DNA of 35,062 nt from JAEYFP01 sp047602645. Its GTDB lineage: Bacteria > Bacillota > Clostridia > Lachnospirales > Lachnospiraceae. The DNA is taken from assembly GCA_047602645.1 (NCBI GenBank), contig JASGGU010000037.1, forward strand, positions 1 to 35,062, written 5' to 3'. The position numbers were made by a program, and so were the translations under genes. The notes under the pieces are model-generated. The model worked only from the letters and a program-made list of their open reading frames with translations. It ran no database searches and had not been told where the DNA came from. Position 1 is the first letter of the stretch; the number at the start of each line of letters is the position of its first letter. Shown piece after piece: positions 23,925 through 32,851 of the stretch.

Positions 23925-25456
23925 GAATTGTCGTTATAGAGGATGAGATCCGCATCAGGGAAGGGATTTGCAAATTAATCAGGAAGATTAGTCCCACGCA
24001 TCGAATTGTAGGCATGGCTGAAAGCGGGGAGGAAGGACTTCGTCTGATTGTACAGGAAAAGCCGGAGCTTGTTATAACCGACGTGAGAATGCCCAAAATG
24101 GACGGTTTGGAAATGCTGCGGGAGTTAAAACAGGCGGGAATCCATACGAAGGTCATCATTTTGAGCGCCTATTCGGAATTTGCCTATGCAAAGCAGGCGA
24201 TGCTGCTGGATGTAAAGGAATACCTGTTAAAGCCGATCAACATCGTAGAGTTGAAGGCGGCACTTGAGAGAATGGAAGAGCAATTCCGGTTTGAACTGCA
24301 GGAAAACAAAAATACGGTAAGGAGTCTTCCCTATCTGTGTACGGGAATTATTTTAGGGACGCTCGATGTGGGTACGGAAATCGAGCATATTTTAAAAAAG
24401 GAATATATGATCTATCCGGATACAAAGCTTCTGCTTTTTACGGTTTATCTCGGAAAGAGCTACGAAGAGCGGCAGGGCCGGACAAAACGGGAAATCGAGC
24501 AGTTCTACAGGGAACATCAGGAAATCAGAGGCTGCTTTTTGGAGCTTCCGAAGGACAAATGTTTATTGCTGCTTCTTTATGGATATCAAGACGCACACCG
24601 TTGGGAGCGCTGGTTCCAGCTTCAGCTCATGAACGAAAAAAAGCAGCAAAACAGCACCGAGGAGCTGGGCTTTGGCTTTGCGGAGTGCGAGGGGATCGGT
24701 AATCTGCGGGAGCTGTATTACACGCTGTATCAATATCTGGAATGGAATATTGTGCTGGGAGATGCAGTGATGATCTCCTATCCGAAGGTTTCCCATATCA
24801 ACGCAGTTACCTGTACCTATCCGATAGAAATTGAAAACCGTCTCAAAACGGCGTTGTGCGTCGGCGATAAAAAAAAGACAGAAAAAATCATGACTGAGTT
24901 TGTTACATATTTCAATGACGGAGCAGTCTACCGTCCGAAGGAAATTAAAGAAACATATGTTCGGTTTCTGTGGATGCTGATCAGCATTGCAAAGGATATT
25001 AACTTGATTCGGGAAGGGCAAATTGAGATGCAGTCCGTTCTTGAACAGATTACAGAAGCAAAAACGATGGGTGAACTGGAGGCGGTTGTGCGTCTGCTGC
25101 TTAGGAAGCTGCAGTATGGAGAGGGGAAAGAGAGCAGGGCAAGTCTAACCGTGAAGCGTGCGCAAAGCATGATTCACGAGTTTTATCAGATGGGGATTAC
25201 GCTTGAGGAGATTGCGGATAAGCTGAGCATGACACCCGAGTATCTGGGGACCCAGTTTAAGAAAGAGCTTGGCGTTTCCTTCAGCGGCTATATCAGGGAA
25301 TACCGGCTGAATAAGGCAAAGGAGCTGTTACTCTCCACGCAGCTGAAGCAGTATGAAATCGCGAAAGCTGTAGGATATACGGATGCTAAATACTTTAGCA
25401 GACAGTTTCGCGAATATGTGGGACAGTCTCCGGGTGATTACCAAAAAACACATTAG
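23921..25456 (+). CDS. YesN-type response regulator with AraC DNA-binding domain
   Basis: A 511-residue regulator: a receiver domain (about 1-120) with phospho-acceptor Asp54 in LVITDVRMPKMDGLEM and Lys in YLLKPINI, a long middle region of unassigned fold, and a C-terminal AraC helix-turn-helix pair ending AKAVGYTDAKYFSRQFREYVGQSPGDYQK. ATG 23921 overlaps the kinase stop (ATGA); a GTG two codons upstream is an alternative. It is expected to activate the ABC transporter genes that begin about 110 bases downstream. Confidence 0.93.
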   Translation: MRIVVIEDEIRIREGICKLIRKISPTHRIVGMAESGEEGLRLIVQEKPELVITDVRMPKMDGLEMLRELKQAGIHTKVIILSAYSEFAYAKQAMLLDVKEYLLKPINIVELKAALERMEEQFRFELQENKNTVRSLPYLCTGIILGTLDVGTEIEHILKKEYMIYPDTKLLLFTVYLGKSYEERQGRTKREIEQFYREHQEIRGCFLELPKDKCLLLLLYGYQDAHRWERWFQLQLMNEKKQQNSTEELGFGFAECEGIGNLRELYYTLYQYLEWNIVLGDAVMISYPKVSHINAVTCTYPIEIENRLKTALCVGDKKKTEKIMTEFVTYFNDGAVYRPKEIKETYVRFLWMLISIAKDINLIREGQIEMQSVLEQITEAKTMGELEAVVRLLLRKLQYGEGKESRASLTVKRAQSMIHEFYQMGITLEEIADKLSMTPEYLGTQFKKELGVSFSGYIREYRLNKAKELLLSTQLKQYEIAKAVGYTDAKYFSRQFREYVGQSPGDYQKTH

Positions 25457-25568
25457 ATTTTTCACCCTTTCTTAGGAATGTTACGTTTTAAGAAGAAAAA
25501 TTATACGCTATATTAGCAGTGTAAAACTAATCAGTCGGAATGGTTCTGACAAATCTAAGGAGGTAAGT

Positions 25569-26867
25569 ATGAAAAGGAAATTACGATCGGTATTGTTGAC
25601 AACTGCTTTGACAGCGGCGATGCTGGCAGGCTGCGGCTCTTCTGCGGCTCCTGAGGCACAGAATGCAAATGCTGCTGCGGCGGAGGAAACGGCACAGGAG
25701 TCGTCTGAGGCGGAGAACGCGGACGTATCGGAAGACGGTGGTCAGAGTGCGGCGGGGAATGTAACAATTTGGTATTACTGGGAAACAGAAGGACACCAGA
25801 AGGCGTTGAATCATATTATTGATGAATTTAACTCTTCGCAGAGCGATGTCACCGTAGAAGCAAAATATGTTCCATTTGCGGATTTCAAAAAGCAGCTTTC
25901 AATCGGCGCGACGGCGGATGAACTGCCGGATCTGGTCATACTTGATAATCCGGATCATGCGGCCTATGCTTCGATGGGAATTTTTGCGGATTTGACCGGA
26001 AAATTTGACGTAAGCAGCTATTATCCTGGTCCCGTCAATTCCTGTACGTTGGATGATAAGCTGTATGGCGTTCCGTTCGGAAGCAACTGCCTGTTATTAT
26101 ATTATAACGAGGATATGTTGAGCGCGGCGGACTGTGAAGTGCCTGCGACATGGGATGAACTGCTTGAAACGGCAAAGGCATGTACGACGGATACGGTTTC
26201 CGGTTTTGCATTCTGCAGTCTGCAAAATGAGGAAGGAACCTTTAATTTTCTGCCGTGGGTATGGTCTGCGGGTGCTTCCTCCTATGAAATCAATTCTGAA
26301 GGCGGAATCAAGGCGTTGAGCTTTGTCAAGAGCCTCGTCGACGAAGGCGCCATGACAAAGGAAGCAATCAACTGGACACAAGGCGATACGATGAACCAGT
26401 TTATTTCCGGAAATCTTGCGATGATGATTAACGGGACGTGGCAGGTACCGACGATGCGTGAAGAGGTTCCGGATTTGAAATGGAACGTCGCCCCGATTCC
26501 GATGGATGCGCAGCAGGCTTCCGGACTTGGCGGTGAAAACTATGCGGTGATCGCAGGAGGTAATGAGGACGGCGCAATTGCATTTTTGAACTATGCGACA
26601 AGCGGAGAAACATGCCTTTATATGATGAATACGATGGGATATATTTCAGCGGATTCAACGATCGCGGCGGGGCAGTTTGACGGTGATCCGGTATATGAAG
26701 CATTTGTAGAGGAAATGCAGTATGCGAACGCGAGAGGGCCGCTTCCGGAGTGGCCGGATGTTTCAGATGCAATCTCGCTTGCTTTTAATGAAGTAATTAC
26801 AGGTGCCAGTGAACCGGCGGATGCCGCATCAAAAGCGCAGACAACGATTGATGGAATAGTAAAATAG
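25569..26867 (+). CDS. Extracellular sugar-binding lipoprotein (ABC family 1)
   Basis: A 432-residue solute-binding lipoprotein. A basic signal peptide ends in the lipobox LAGC with Cys22 as lipidation site, then a low-complexity Ala/Glu/Ser-rich linker (about 26-62), then a family 1 binding domain beginning VTIWYYWETEGHQKALNHIIDEFN. It captures an oligosaccharide at the cell surface and delivers it to the two permeases encoded after it. AAGGAGG precedes the ATG. The 112 bases upstream hold no clear -35, but a TATATT and a GTGTAAAACT stretch lie near 25510-25530, consistent with an activated promoter. Confidence 0.94.
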   Translation: MKRKLRSVLLTTALTAAMLAGCGSSAAPEAQNANAAAAEETAQESSEAENADVSEDGGQSAAGNVTIWYYWETEGHQKALNHIIDEFNSSQSDVTVEAKYVPFADFKKQLSIGATADELPDLVILDNPDHAAYASMGIFADLTGKFDVSSYYPGPVNSCTLDDKLYGVPFGSNCLLLYYNEDMLSAADCEVPATWDELLETAKACTTDTVSGFAFCSLQNEEGTFNFLPWVWSAGASSYEINSEGGIKALSFVKSLVDEGAMTKEAINWTQGDTMNQFISGNLAMMINGTWQVPTMREEVPDLKWNVAPIPMDAQQASGLGGENYAVIAGGNEDGAIAFLNYATSGETCLYMMNTMGYISADSTIAAGQFDGDPVYEAFVEEMQYANARGPLPEWPDVSDAISLAFNEVITGASEPADAASKAQTTIDGIVK

Positions 26868-26885
26868 TCTATGTGATAGTTATGG

Positions 26886-26920
26886 AGAGCAGGAAATCCG
26901 CAGGCTGTATTTCCTGCTCT
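26886..26920 (+). terminator. Hairpin between binding-protein and permease genes
   Basis: A perfect 12-bp stem, agagcaggaaat (26886-26897) with 26909-26920, and an 11-base loop, followed by TTATAATT. The U-tract is short. In this position such structures usually act as partial terminators or mRNA stabilisers, giving more binding protein than permease. Confidence 0.75.
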
Positions 26921-26979
26921 TTATAATTAGGGGAAATTAGGGTAACTTTAAAAAATGACTGATTAAAGGAGTCAAAGGA

Positions 26980-27882
26980 ATGGGCAGGTTAAAAAAACTA
27001 TTTAAATATGATAATGTCGGAATTTTATTTGTGCTTCCCGCATTTTTATATATGCTTTTTTTTGTGGGATATCCGATCGTGACAAATTTTATACTGAGCT
27101 TTCAGGACGTGACTGTGAAAACACTCCGCAATCCGGTAAAGGAATTTGTCGGGTTTCGGAATTATATAGAATTGTGGCAGCAGGACGATGTTTTGCTTCT
27201 GTCGTTAAAGAATACACTTATATTTACGGTTTCATGCCTTGTTTTTCAGTTTCTCATCGGCTTTTTGCTGGCGATGCTGTTCAACAAAAAATTTTCTTTT
27301 TCCAAGCCGGTCAGAGGACTTCTTATGATGCCGTGGATGATCCCGATCACAATTACCGGTCTGATTTTTAAATTCATGTTTGGTACGGATGTAGGCATCC
27401 TGAATTATTTTTTGAGGGGTTTAGGGCTTATCAGCGAGAATATAGACTGGCTGACAAATACGTCGACAGCGATGCCCGCGGTTATCATGGCAAATATCTG
27501 GATTGGAATCCCGTTTAATATGATTTTGATTGCAACGGGGCTGACTACGATTCCAACGGAGCTTTATGAAAGCGCGGCGATTGACGGCGCAAATAAGCTG
27601 CAAAGCTTCTTAAGGATCACGGTGCCGCTTTTGAAGCCGACGATTGAGTCGGTGTTGATTTTGGGATTCATCTATACGTTTAAGGTATTTGACCTTGTTT
27701 ATGTGATGACGAGCGGAGGTCCGGTAAACTCGACACAGGTGCTCTCCACGTATTCCTACAAGCTTTCCTTTGAAATGTTCAAATACAGCAAAGGCTCTGC
27801 CGCAGCAAATGTCCTGTTTCTCATTCTGCTGCTTGTCAGCCTCTTTTATTTAAAATTTGCGTATGCTAAGGAGGAAGTGTAA
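26980..27882 (+). CDS. Sugar ABC transporter permease (MalF/UgpA type)
   Basis: A 300-residue membrane protein with six predicted transmembrane segments. The cytoplasmic EAA loop that contacts the ATPase is clear: ELYESAAIDGANKLQSFLRITVPLLKP. AAGGAG precedes the ATG. It pairs with the next permease, with which its stop overlaps (TAATG). No ATPase gene occurs in the locus, so a shared MsmK/MsmX-type ATPase encoded elsewhere is probably used. Confidence 0.94.
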   Translation: MGRLKKLFKYDNVGILFVLPAFLYMLFFVGYPIVTNFILSFQDVTVKTLRNPVKEFVGFRNYIELWQQDDVLLLSLKNTLIFTVSCLVFQFLIGFLLAMLFNKKFSFSKPVRGLLMMPWMIPITITGLIFKFMFGTDVGILNYFLRGLGLISENIDWLTNTSTAMPAVIMANIWIGIPFNMILIATGLTTIPTELYESAAIDGANKLQSFLRITVPLLKPTIESVLILGFIYTFKVFDLVYVMTSGGPVNSTQVLSTYSYKLSFEMFKYSKGSAAANVLFLILLLVSLFYLKFAYAKEEV

Positions 27883-28730
27883 TGGATACAGGAATAAAAT
27901 TATCGAAAGGGAAAAATGTCCTGTACTGTATATTAGCGCTGCTCGTTCTGTGCGTTCTGCTGTTTCCACTTTATTGGATCTTTGTGACCTCCCTAAAAAC
28001 GGAAAAGGAAATATTTATGATACCGCCTACGTTTTGGCCGCAGGTGCTGAATACCAAATCCTATTTGGCGCAGCTTGAAAATGGGGATTTCAACATGTTC
28101 CGTTCGTTTGGAAACAGCCTGATTATTTCTCTCGGCGCGATGTTTATTGCGATCGTGCTCGCCGTGCCGGCCTCCTATGGGATAGCAAAGTATGAGTTCA
28201 GGGGAAAACAGGTGATTGTACTCGGATTTTTAGTGACACAAATGCTGCCGGTATCCGTACTGTTGACGCCGTTGTTTATCATGTTTAAAAATATGAATCT
28301 GTATAATACGCTGTTTGCGACAATGCTTGCGGATGCGACAATCGGTATTCCATTTTCGATTCTGATCTTAAAAAATTATTTTGCTTCAATTCCAAAGGAT
28401 TTGGAGGAAGCGGCATATATTGACGGCTGCAACCGTTTCAGCGCATTTATCCGGGTGCTGATTCCAATCGCAAAGCCGGGAGTTGTCGTCTGTGGTGTTT
28501 TCTCGTTTCTCTATGCATGGGGTGATCTGGCATACGGCATGACGTTTATCCTTGATCAGGAAAAGCGACCGATTACCGCAGGGATTTTCAATTTTATGGG
28601 ACAGTACGGGACAAAATGGAGTTACCTGACGGCGTTTGCCGTGGTGACAATCATTCCTGTTGCCCTCATCTTTATCTTTATGCAAAAATACATTATCAGC
28701 GGCATGACGAGCGGCGCTGTGAAAGGATAG
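27882..28730 (+). CDS. Sugar ABC transporter permease (MalG/UgpE type)
   Basis: A 282-residue inner-membrane permease with six predicted helices and the EAA loop DLEEAAYIDGCNRFSAFIRVLIPIAKPG. The N-terminal LFPLYWIFVTSLKTEKEIF segment is typical of the MalG/CUT1 group. AAGGAGG stands before the ATG, which overlaps the preceding stop. GH31 follows after four bases, so imported sugar and its hydrolase are co-expressed. Confidence 0.94.
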   Translation: MDTGIKLSKGKNVLYCILALLVLCVLLFPLYWIFVTSLKTEKEIFMIPPTFWPQVLNTKSYLAQLENGDFNMFRSFGNSLIISLGAMFIAIVLAVPASYGIAKYEFRGKQVIVLGFLVTQMLPVSVLLTPLFIMFKNMNLYNTLFATMLADATIGIPFSILILKNYFASIPKDLEEAAYIDGCNRFSAFIRVLIPIAKPGVVVCGVFSFLYAWGDLAYGMTFILDQEKRPITAGIFNFMGQYGTKWSYLTAFAVVTIIPVALIFIFMQKYIISGMTSGAVKG

Positions 28731-28734
28731 GACG

Positions 28735-30711
28735 ATGCTGTATCAGGGAGAAAACAAGTTGATTTATCATTATGATGATGAAACCGTATGGATAGAGAGC
28801 TGGGGTAAAAATGCCCTGCGTGTGCGTGCTTACAAATGTGCGCAGATGCCAAAAACTGAATGGGCGCTTACAGGAAATGTATCCGGGCAGCAGGACGCAA
28901 TCGTCGACACCGAGAAAGGGACGATCCAAAACGGAAAGATCAGGGCTGTCGTTTCCAGAAACGGAAAGCTGACAGTTTGGAATGGGGAAGGAAAAAAACT
29001 GCTGGAGGAATACAGCAGAAATAGGAAGGATGTGTTGGATGAGGCATGCAGCGCACTGGAGATTAATGCGCGAGAATTCAAACCAATCCCGGGCGGAGAT
29101 TTTCATTTGACGCAGAGGTTTGAATCATTGGATAAAGAGGAGAGACTATACGGGATGGGCCAGTATCAGCAGCCATATCTTGATTTGAAAGGGCTGGATC
29201 TGGAACTTGCACATCGGAATTCGCAGGCAAGTGTTCCGTTTTTATTATCTTCGCGCGGCTATGGGCTGCTTTGGAATAATCCGGGGATCGGAAGAGCGGT
29301 GCTCGGCAAAAATATCATGAGTTTTGAAGCATATTCAACGAAAATACTGGATTATTGGATCGTTGCGGAAGATACGCCTGCGCAGATTGAAGAAGCATAT
29401 GCATCTGTTACGGGCAGGGTACCGATGATGCCGGAATACGGACTGGGTTTCTGGCAGTGCAAGCTGCGCTATCAAACGCAGGAGGAGCTGCTTGCTGTTG
29501 CGCGCGAATATAAGCGGAGAAAACTCCCAATCGATGTGATCGTCATAGACTTTTTTCACTGGCCGAAGCAGGGAACGTGGAGGTTTGATGAGGCATATTG
29601 GCCGGACCCGGAGGGAATGATCGGAGAATTGAACGAAATGGGGATAAAGCTGATGGTATCCATCTGGCCAACGGTGGAACGAAAGAGCGAAAACTATGAG
29701 GAAATGCTGGAAAAGGGTTATCTGATCAGAACAGAAAGAGGCGTCAGGACTGGACTGGATTTTCAGAATGCCACGATCCATTATGACGCGACAAATCCCG
29801 GTGCACGCAGTTTCTTATGGGGAAAAGTTAAAAAAAATTATTATGAAAAAGGAATCCGGTTGTTCTGGCTTGATGAAGCAGAGCCGGAATATACGGTATA
29901 TGATTTCGATAACTATCGTTATTACTCGGGAAGCAATTTGCAGATCGGCAATGTGTATCCGCGTGAATATGCACGTACCTTTTATGAGGGAATGGAGCAG
30001 GAAGGACAGAAAAATATTGTGAATCTTGTGCGGTGTGCATGGGCAGGAAGCCAGAAGTATGGAACGTTGGTCTGGTCGGGAGATATCGCTTCGAGTTTTG
30101 AAAGTATGAAGAATCAGTTGGCTGCGGGTTTAAATATGGGTATTGCAGGAATTCCATGGTGGACGACGGATATCGGTGGATTCCATGGAGGGAATCCCGA
30201 TGATCCGGCTTTCCGTGAGCTGTTTGTCCGGTGGTTTGAATGGGGAACCTTTTGTCCGGTTATGCGTCTGCACGGCGACAGGGAACCGAGACAGCCACAG
30301 GTTGGCATGACGGGAGGTGCGGCATGCTGTTCAGGTGCGGCAAACGAGGTGTGGAGTTACGGAGAGGATGTGCTTGCGATCTGCCGTTATTATATGGAAA
30401 TCAGGGAAAGCCTCAGGAACTACACAAGATCGCTCATGCAAGAGGCCCATAAAAAAGGAACACCTGTTATGCGTACGCTGTTTTATGAGTTTCCGACAGA
30501 CAAAAGATGCTGGGAGACGGAGGATGAATATATGTATGGCGGCCGATATCTTATCGCTCCCGTTATGAACGGAGAGGAATATGAAAGGACAGTCTACCTT
30601 CCGGAAGGGACCAGGTGGAAGGATTTTTATACGGAAGAATTCTTTGAGGGCGGCTGCAGCATTCGAGCCGCATGCCCGTTAAACAAGATTCCGGTATTTG
30701 AGAGAATTTGA
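28735..30711 (+). CDS. GH31 glycosidase, alpha-xylosidase-like
   Basis: A 658-residue intracellular GH31 enzyme. An N-terminal beta domain contains ERLYGMGQYQQPYLDLKG; the (beta/alpha)8 barrel has DVIVIDFFHWP, the predicted nucleophile Asp380 in LFWLDEAEPE, and the predicted acid/base Asp450 in LVWSGDIASSF, then MRLHGDREPR. The nucleophile-to-acid/base interval resembles that of YicI alpha-xylosidase. The D-E-A-E-P-E context resembles xyloglucan-active alpha-xylosidases more than maltase-type WxDMNEP. GH31 also contains alpha-glucosidases, so the exact bond is uncertain. No signal peptide is seen, so it acts on imported oligosaccharide. It is the last gene of the transporter operon; no clear terminator follows. 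Confidence 0.9.
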   Translation: MLYQGENKLIYHYDDETVWIESWGKNALRVRAYKCAQMPKTEWALTGNVSGQQDAIVDTEKGTIQNGKIRAVVSRNGKLTVWNGEGKKLLEEYSRNRKDVLDEACSALEINAREFKPIPGGDFHLTQRFESLDKEERLYGMGQYQQPYLDLKGLDLELAHRNSQASVPFLLSSRGYGLLWNNPGIGRAVLGKNIMSFEAYSTKILDYWIVAEDTPAQIEEAYASVTGRVPMMPEYGLGFWQCKLRYQTQEELLAVAREYKRRKLPIDVIVIDFFHWPKQGTWRFDEAYWPDPEGMIGELNEMGIKLMVSIWPTVERKSENYEEMLEKGYLIRTERGVRTGLDFQNATIHYDATNPGARSFLWGKVKKNYYEKGIRLFWLDEAEPEYTVYDFDNYRYYSGSNLQIGNVYPREYARTFYEGMEQEGQKNIVNLVRCAWAGSQKYGTLVWSGDIASSFESMKNQLAAGLNMGIAGIPWWTTDIGGFHGGNPDDPAFRELFVRWFEWGTFCPVMRLHGDREPRQPQVGMTGGAACCSGAANEVWSYGEDVLAICRYYMEIRESLRNYTRSLMQEAHKKGTPVMRTLFYEFPTDKRCWETEDEYMYGGRYLIAPVMNGEEYERTVYLPEGTRWKDFYTEEFFEGGCSIRAACPLNKIPVFERI

Positions 30712-30788
30712 AAACCTGATAGACAATTATAAAACCCCATGTTATCATCAATTATATGTGCGGCTTGTATGAAAGGAGTTGACAGTGC

Positions 30789-31031
30789 ATGGGTATTATT
30801 GCAACTATCATGATAGGTGCGATTGCCGGTTGGATTGCCGGTAAAATCATGAGATCAGAAGGTGGACTGATCAGAAATATTCTAGTCGGAATAGCGGGTT
30901 CTTTTGTAGGCGGGTTAATTTTTCAAATATTAGGGTTTGGAAGTATCGCGACATTTAGTTTAGCGGGAATTATTGTAGGTGTGATAGGTGCATGTATTTG
31001 CATTGCCATTGCCAGAGCTATCACAAAATAA
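30789..31031 (+). CDS. GlsB/YeaQ/YmgE-family small membrane protein
   Basis: An 80-residue very hydrophobic protein with three predicted membrane helices and glycine-rich GAIAGWIAGKIMRSEGGLIRNILVGIAGSFVGGLIF, the pattern of the family once named transglycosylase-associated. Members are commonly stress-induced; the molecular role is not settled. AAGGAG precedes the ATG and a strong terminator follows, so it is probably a single-gene unit. Confidence 0.9.
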   Translation: MGIIATIMIGAIAGWIAGKIMRSEGGLIRNILVGIAGSFVGGLIFQILGFGSIATFSLAGIIVGVIGACICIAIARAITK

Positions 31032-31040
31032 AGTAATATC

Positions 31041-31071
31041 AAAAAGCAGGGCATAGGTGCGCTGCTTTTTT
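31041..31071 (+). terminator. Intrinsic terminator after the GlsB-like gene
   Basis: Stem aaaaagcag (31041-31049) with ctgcttttt (31062-31070), an inner GCA/TGC pairing, and the T-run forming the 3' side. It lies ten bases past the stop codon. The A-run on the 5' side means it may act in both directions. Confidence 0.85.
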
Positions 31072-31072
31072 G

Positions 31073-31106
31073 TTTAATAGGAAATTCCCACAGATTTCCT
31101 ATTAAA
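31073..31106. repeat. 13-bp perfect inverted repeat
   Basis: tttaataggaaat (31073-31085) and its exact complement (31094-31106), separated by eight bases. It directly follows the terminator and lies 150 bases ahead of the chemoreceptor gene. No T-run follows it. It could be a regulator site or a second transcript-end hairpin. Confidence 0.7.
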
Positions 31107-31254
31107 TAAAATCTTATGCGCGGCTGCGGGCGCGAAGCACACTTTTGTTCTTACGAATAGAAGCAATCACGGTAGAAGATCAGTAAAAATGCTGTTTCTT
31201 TTTATCCGGGAGTGATGTATGATTAGCCTATAGAAAGGGCATGGAGGAGGTTTT

Positions 31255-32646
31255 ATGCGAAGAAAAAAGGATAAAAATACAAATGGGATATTTGATTTAA
31301 AAAGAGTAAAGCAGCTTGAGGAAAATGAAGAAGTGATGGCCGTGGAAACGAAGCAGCTCTTAAATACGACAAGTACGCTCAGCAGCTTTGATGTCGGTAT
31401 GGGACATGTTTCGGGACAACTGCTTTCGTATGCGGGAAAGCTGGCACAGCTTGGGGAGAGTAATCTTTCCGTTATTGAGGAGACAACGGCCTCTATGCAG
31501 CATGTGCGTGATTCCATGCAGGTGACGGCGGGTGCACTCGATGAGCTTTCCGGGGATGCGGAAAGGCTGAATACAAGAAATAAGGAGAGCAAGCAGGAAC
31601 TGGATAGTGTCGTCGGTTTAAAGGAAGAGGTGATCGGAAACGCAGGTGTAATGACTGAAAAAATTGAACAGCTCGCACAGTTGGCTACAGAAGTGGAAAA
31701 AATTGTAAACAGCGTGCAGGCGATTGCCAATCAGACGAATCTGCTTGCACTGAATGCGGCAATCGAGGCGGCACGCGCAGGTGAACACGGAAAAGGTTTT
31801 TCTGTTGTAGCCGAGGAGGTGCGAAAGCTTGCGGATGATACAAAAGGAAATCTGGATGGTATGAAAGAATTTGTGAAGGATATCCAAAGTGCAGCCGGAG
31901 AGAGCCGGACAAGTCTTGAAAAGACAATTTCGGCTACAAACGAGATGAGCGGCAAGCTCGATTCGGTTTCTGTTACCATTGCTGAGAATGTAAAGCTTTT
32001 GGACAATATGGCAAAGAACGTGGAAACAGTTTCCGGTTCAATGGATGGGATCAGAGATGCGGCTTCAGAGGTCAATGCCGCAATGGAAAGTGCCGGACGG
32101 AATATGGAGGAGTTGACTTCTATTTCGGCTGATGTAAAATGTGTGGCCCAGGAAAACGCGGATTATTCAAAAAAAGTGGGAACTATCGATGACAGTCTTT
32201 CGGAGAGTGTCAGACATTTGTATAAAAGCCTTGCTAATGGGGAAAAGGCTGTTCACAACGAAGAACTTGAGACGATAATCAAAAACGCGAAATCGGCACA
32301 TGAGAGCTGGATCAATAAGATGCATGAAATGGTAAAAGGGCAGTGCGTGGATCCGATTCAGACCAATTCTAAAAAATGCGCGTTCGGACATTTTTATCAT
32401 GCGATCGAAATTACTCATCCGAAGATTACCGGACAATGGAAAAAAATCGATGAACTGCACCATACGGTACATCATTCCGGCGATGAAATTATTGCCGCAA
32501 TTAAAGTTGGAAATCAAAGCAAATCAGAAGAACTTTTTGGAAGAACAAAGGACGTGTCAAATCAAATGCAGGGGCTCTTGGATGAAATTCTGCTCGTTCT
32601 TCATGAGATGACCGCCAGGGGGGAAGATATTTCGGACAGGCAGTAG
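31255..32646 (+). CDS. Soluble chemoreceptor with C-terminal CZB zinc-binding domain
   Basis: A 463-residue receptor-like protein without transmembrane segments. The MCP signalling domain contains the hairpin tip SVQAIANQTNLLALNAAIEAARAGEHGKGFSVVAEEVRKLADD (about 153-195). The C-terminal region (about 340-455) matches the CZB layout: His349 in AHESW, Cys375 in KKCAFGHFYH, and His402/403 and His406 in ELHHTVHHSG, a 3His/1Cys zinc site. CZB receptors respond to zinc and, through the zinc-bound Cys, to oxidants such as hypochlorous acid. GGAGGAGG precedes the ATG. It probably signals from the cytoplasm to CheA. Confidence 0.92.
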   Translation: MRRKKDKNTNGIFDLKRVKQLEENEEVMAVETKQLLNTTSTLSSFDVGMGHVSGQLLSYAGKLAQLGESNLSVIEETTASMQHVRDSMQVTAGALDELSGDAERLNTRNKESKQELDSVVGLKEEVIGNAGVMTEKIEQLAQLATEVEKIVNSVQAIANQTNLLALNAAIEAARAGEHGKGFSVVAEEVRKLADDTKGNLDGMKEFVKDIQSAAGESRTSLEKTISATNEMSGKLDSVSVTIAENVKLLDNMAKNVETVSGSMDGIRDAASEVNAAMESAGRNMEELTSISADVKCVAQENADYSKKVGTIDDSLSESVRHLYKSLANGEKAVHNEELETIIKNAKSAHESWINKMHEMVKGQCVDPIQTNSKKCAFGHFYHAIEITHPKITGQWKKIDELHHTVHHSGDEIIAAIKVGNQSKSEELFGRTKDVSNQMQGLLDEILLVLHEMTARGEDISDRQ

Positions 32647-32679
32647 AGAGTCATTTGAAGGAATGCATAAAAAGGGGAT

Positions 32680-32816
32680 GAGGGCCTTACCATACCGATG
32701 ATATTGTATGGCAGGCCCTCGTTTAGGGTTGTAACATATCGGCCGGTTTCTCAGCATGCATCGGCCGATATAAAAATATACCGCTGTCTGGCTGAAACAG
32801 CGGCAGGAAAAACCTG
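32680..32816. repeat. Series of hairpins between chemoreceptor and two-component genes
   Basis: The 319-base gap after the chemoreceptor holds four stem-loops: 32680-32695 with 32706-32720 (gagggcct...ccatac, small bulge), a perfect 10-bp stem 32736-32745 with 32762-32771 (atatcggccg), a 7-bp stem 32781-32787 with 32797-32803 (ccgctgt), and CAGG/CCTG at 32804-32816. The first is followed by only GTTT on plus but by CATCCCCTTTTT on minus. It may end the chemoreceptor transcript; the rest is unexplained. The overlapping minus ORF is not credible. Confidence 0.6.
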
Positions 32817-32851
32817 TGTTTCTTGCTTCCATGCCATCATAATAAAGAAGA

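Noticed and set aside
25457..25568. Catabolite-repression (cre) site ahead of the sugar-binding protein gene
   Set aside because: No sequence close to the cre palindrome with its central CG was found there.
32557..32832. Minus-strand ORF of 91 codons over the hairpin region
   Set aside because: No ribosome site, overlaps the chemoreceptor end, and its codons simply follow the hairpin repeats.
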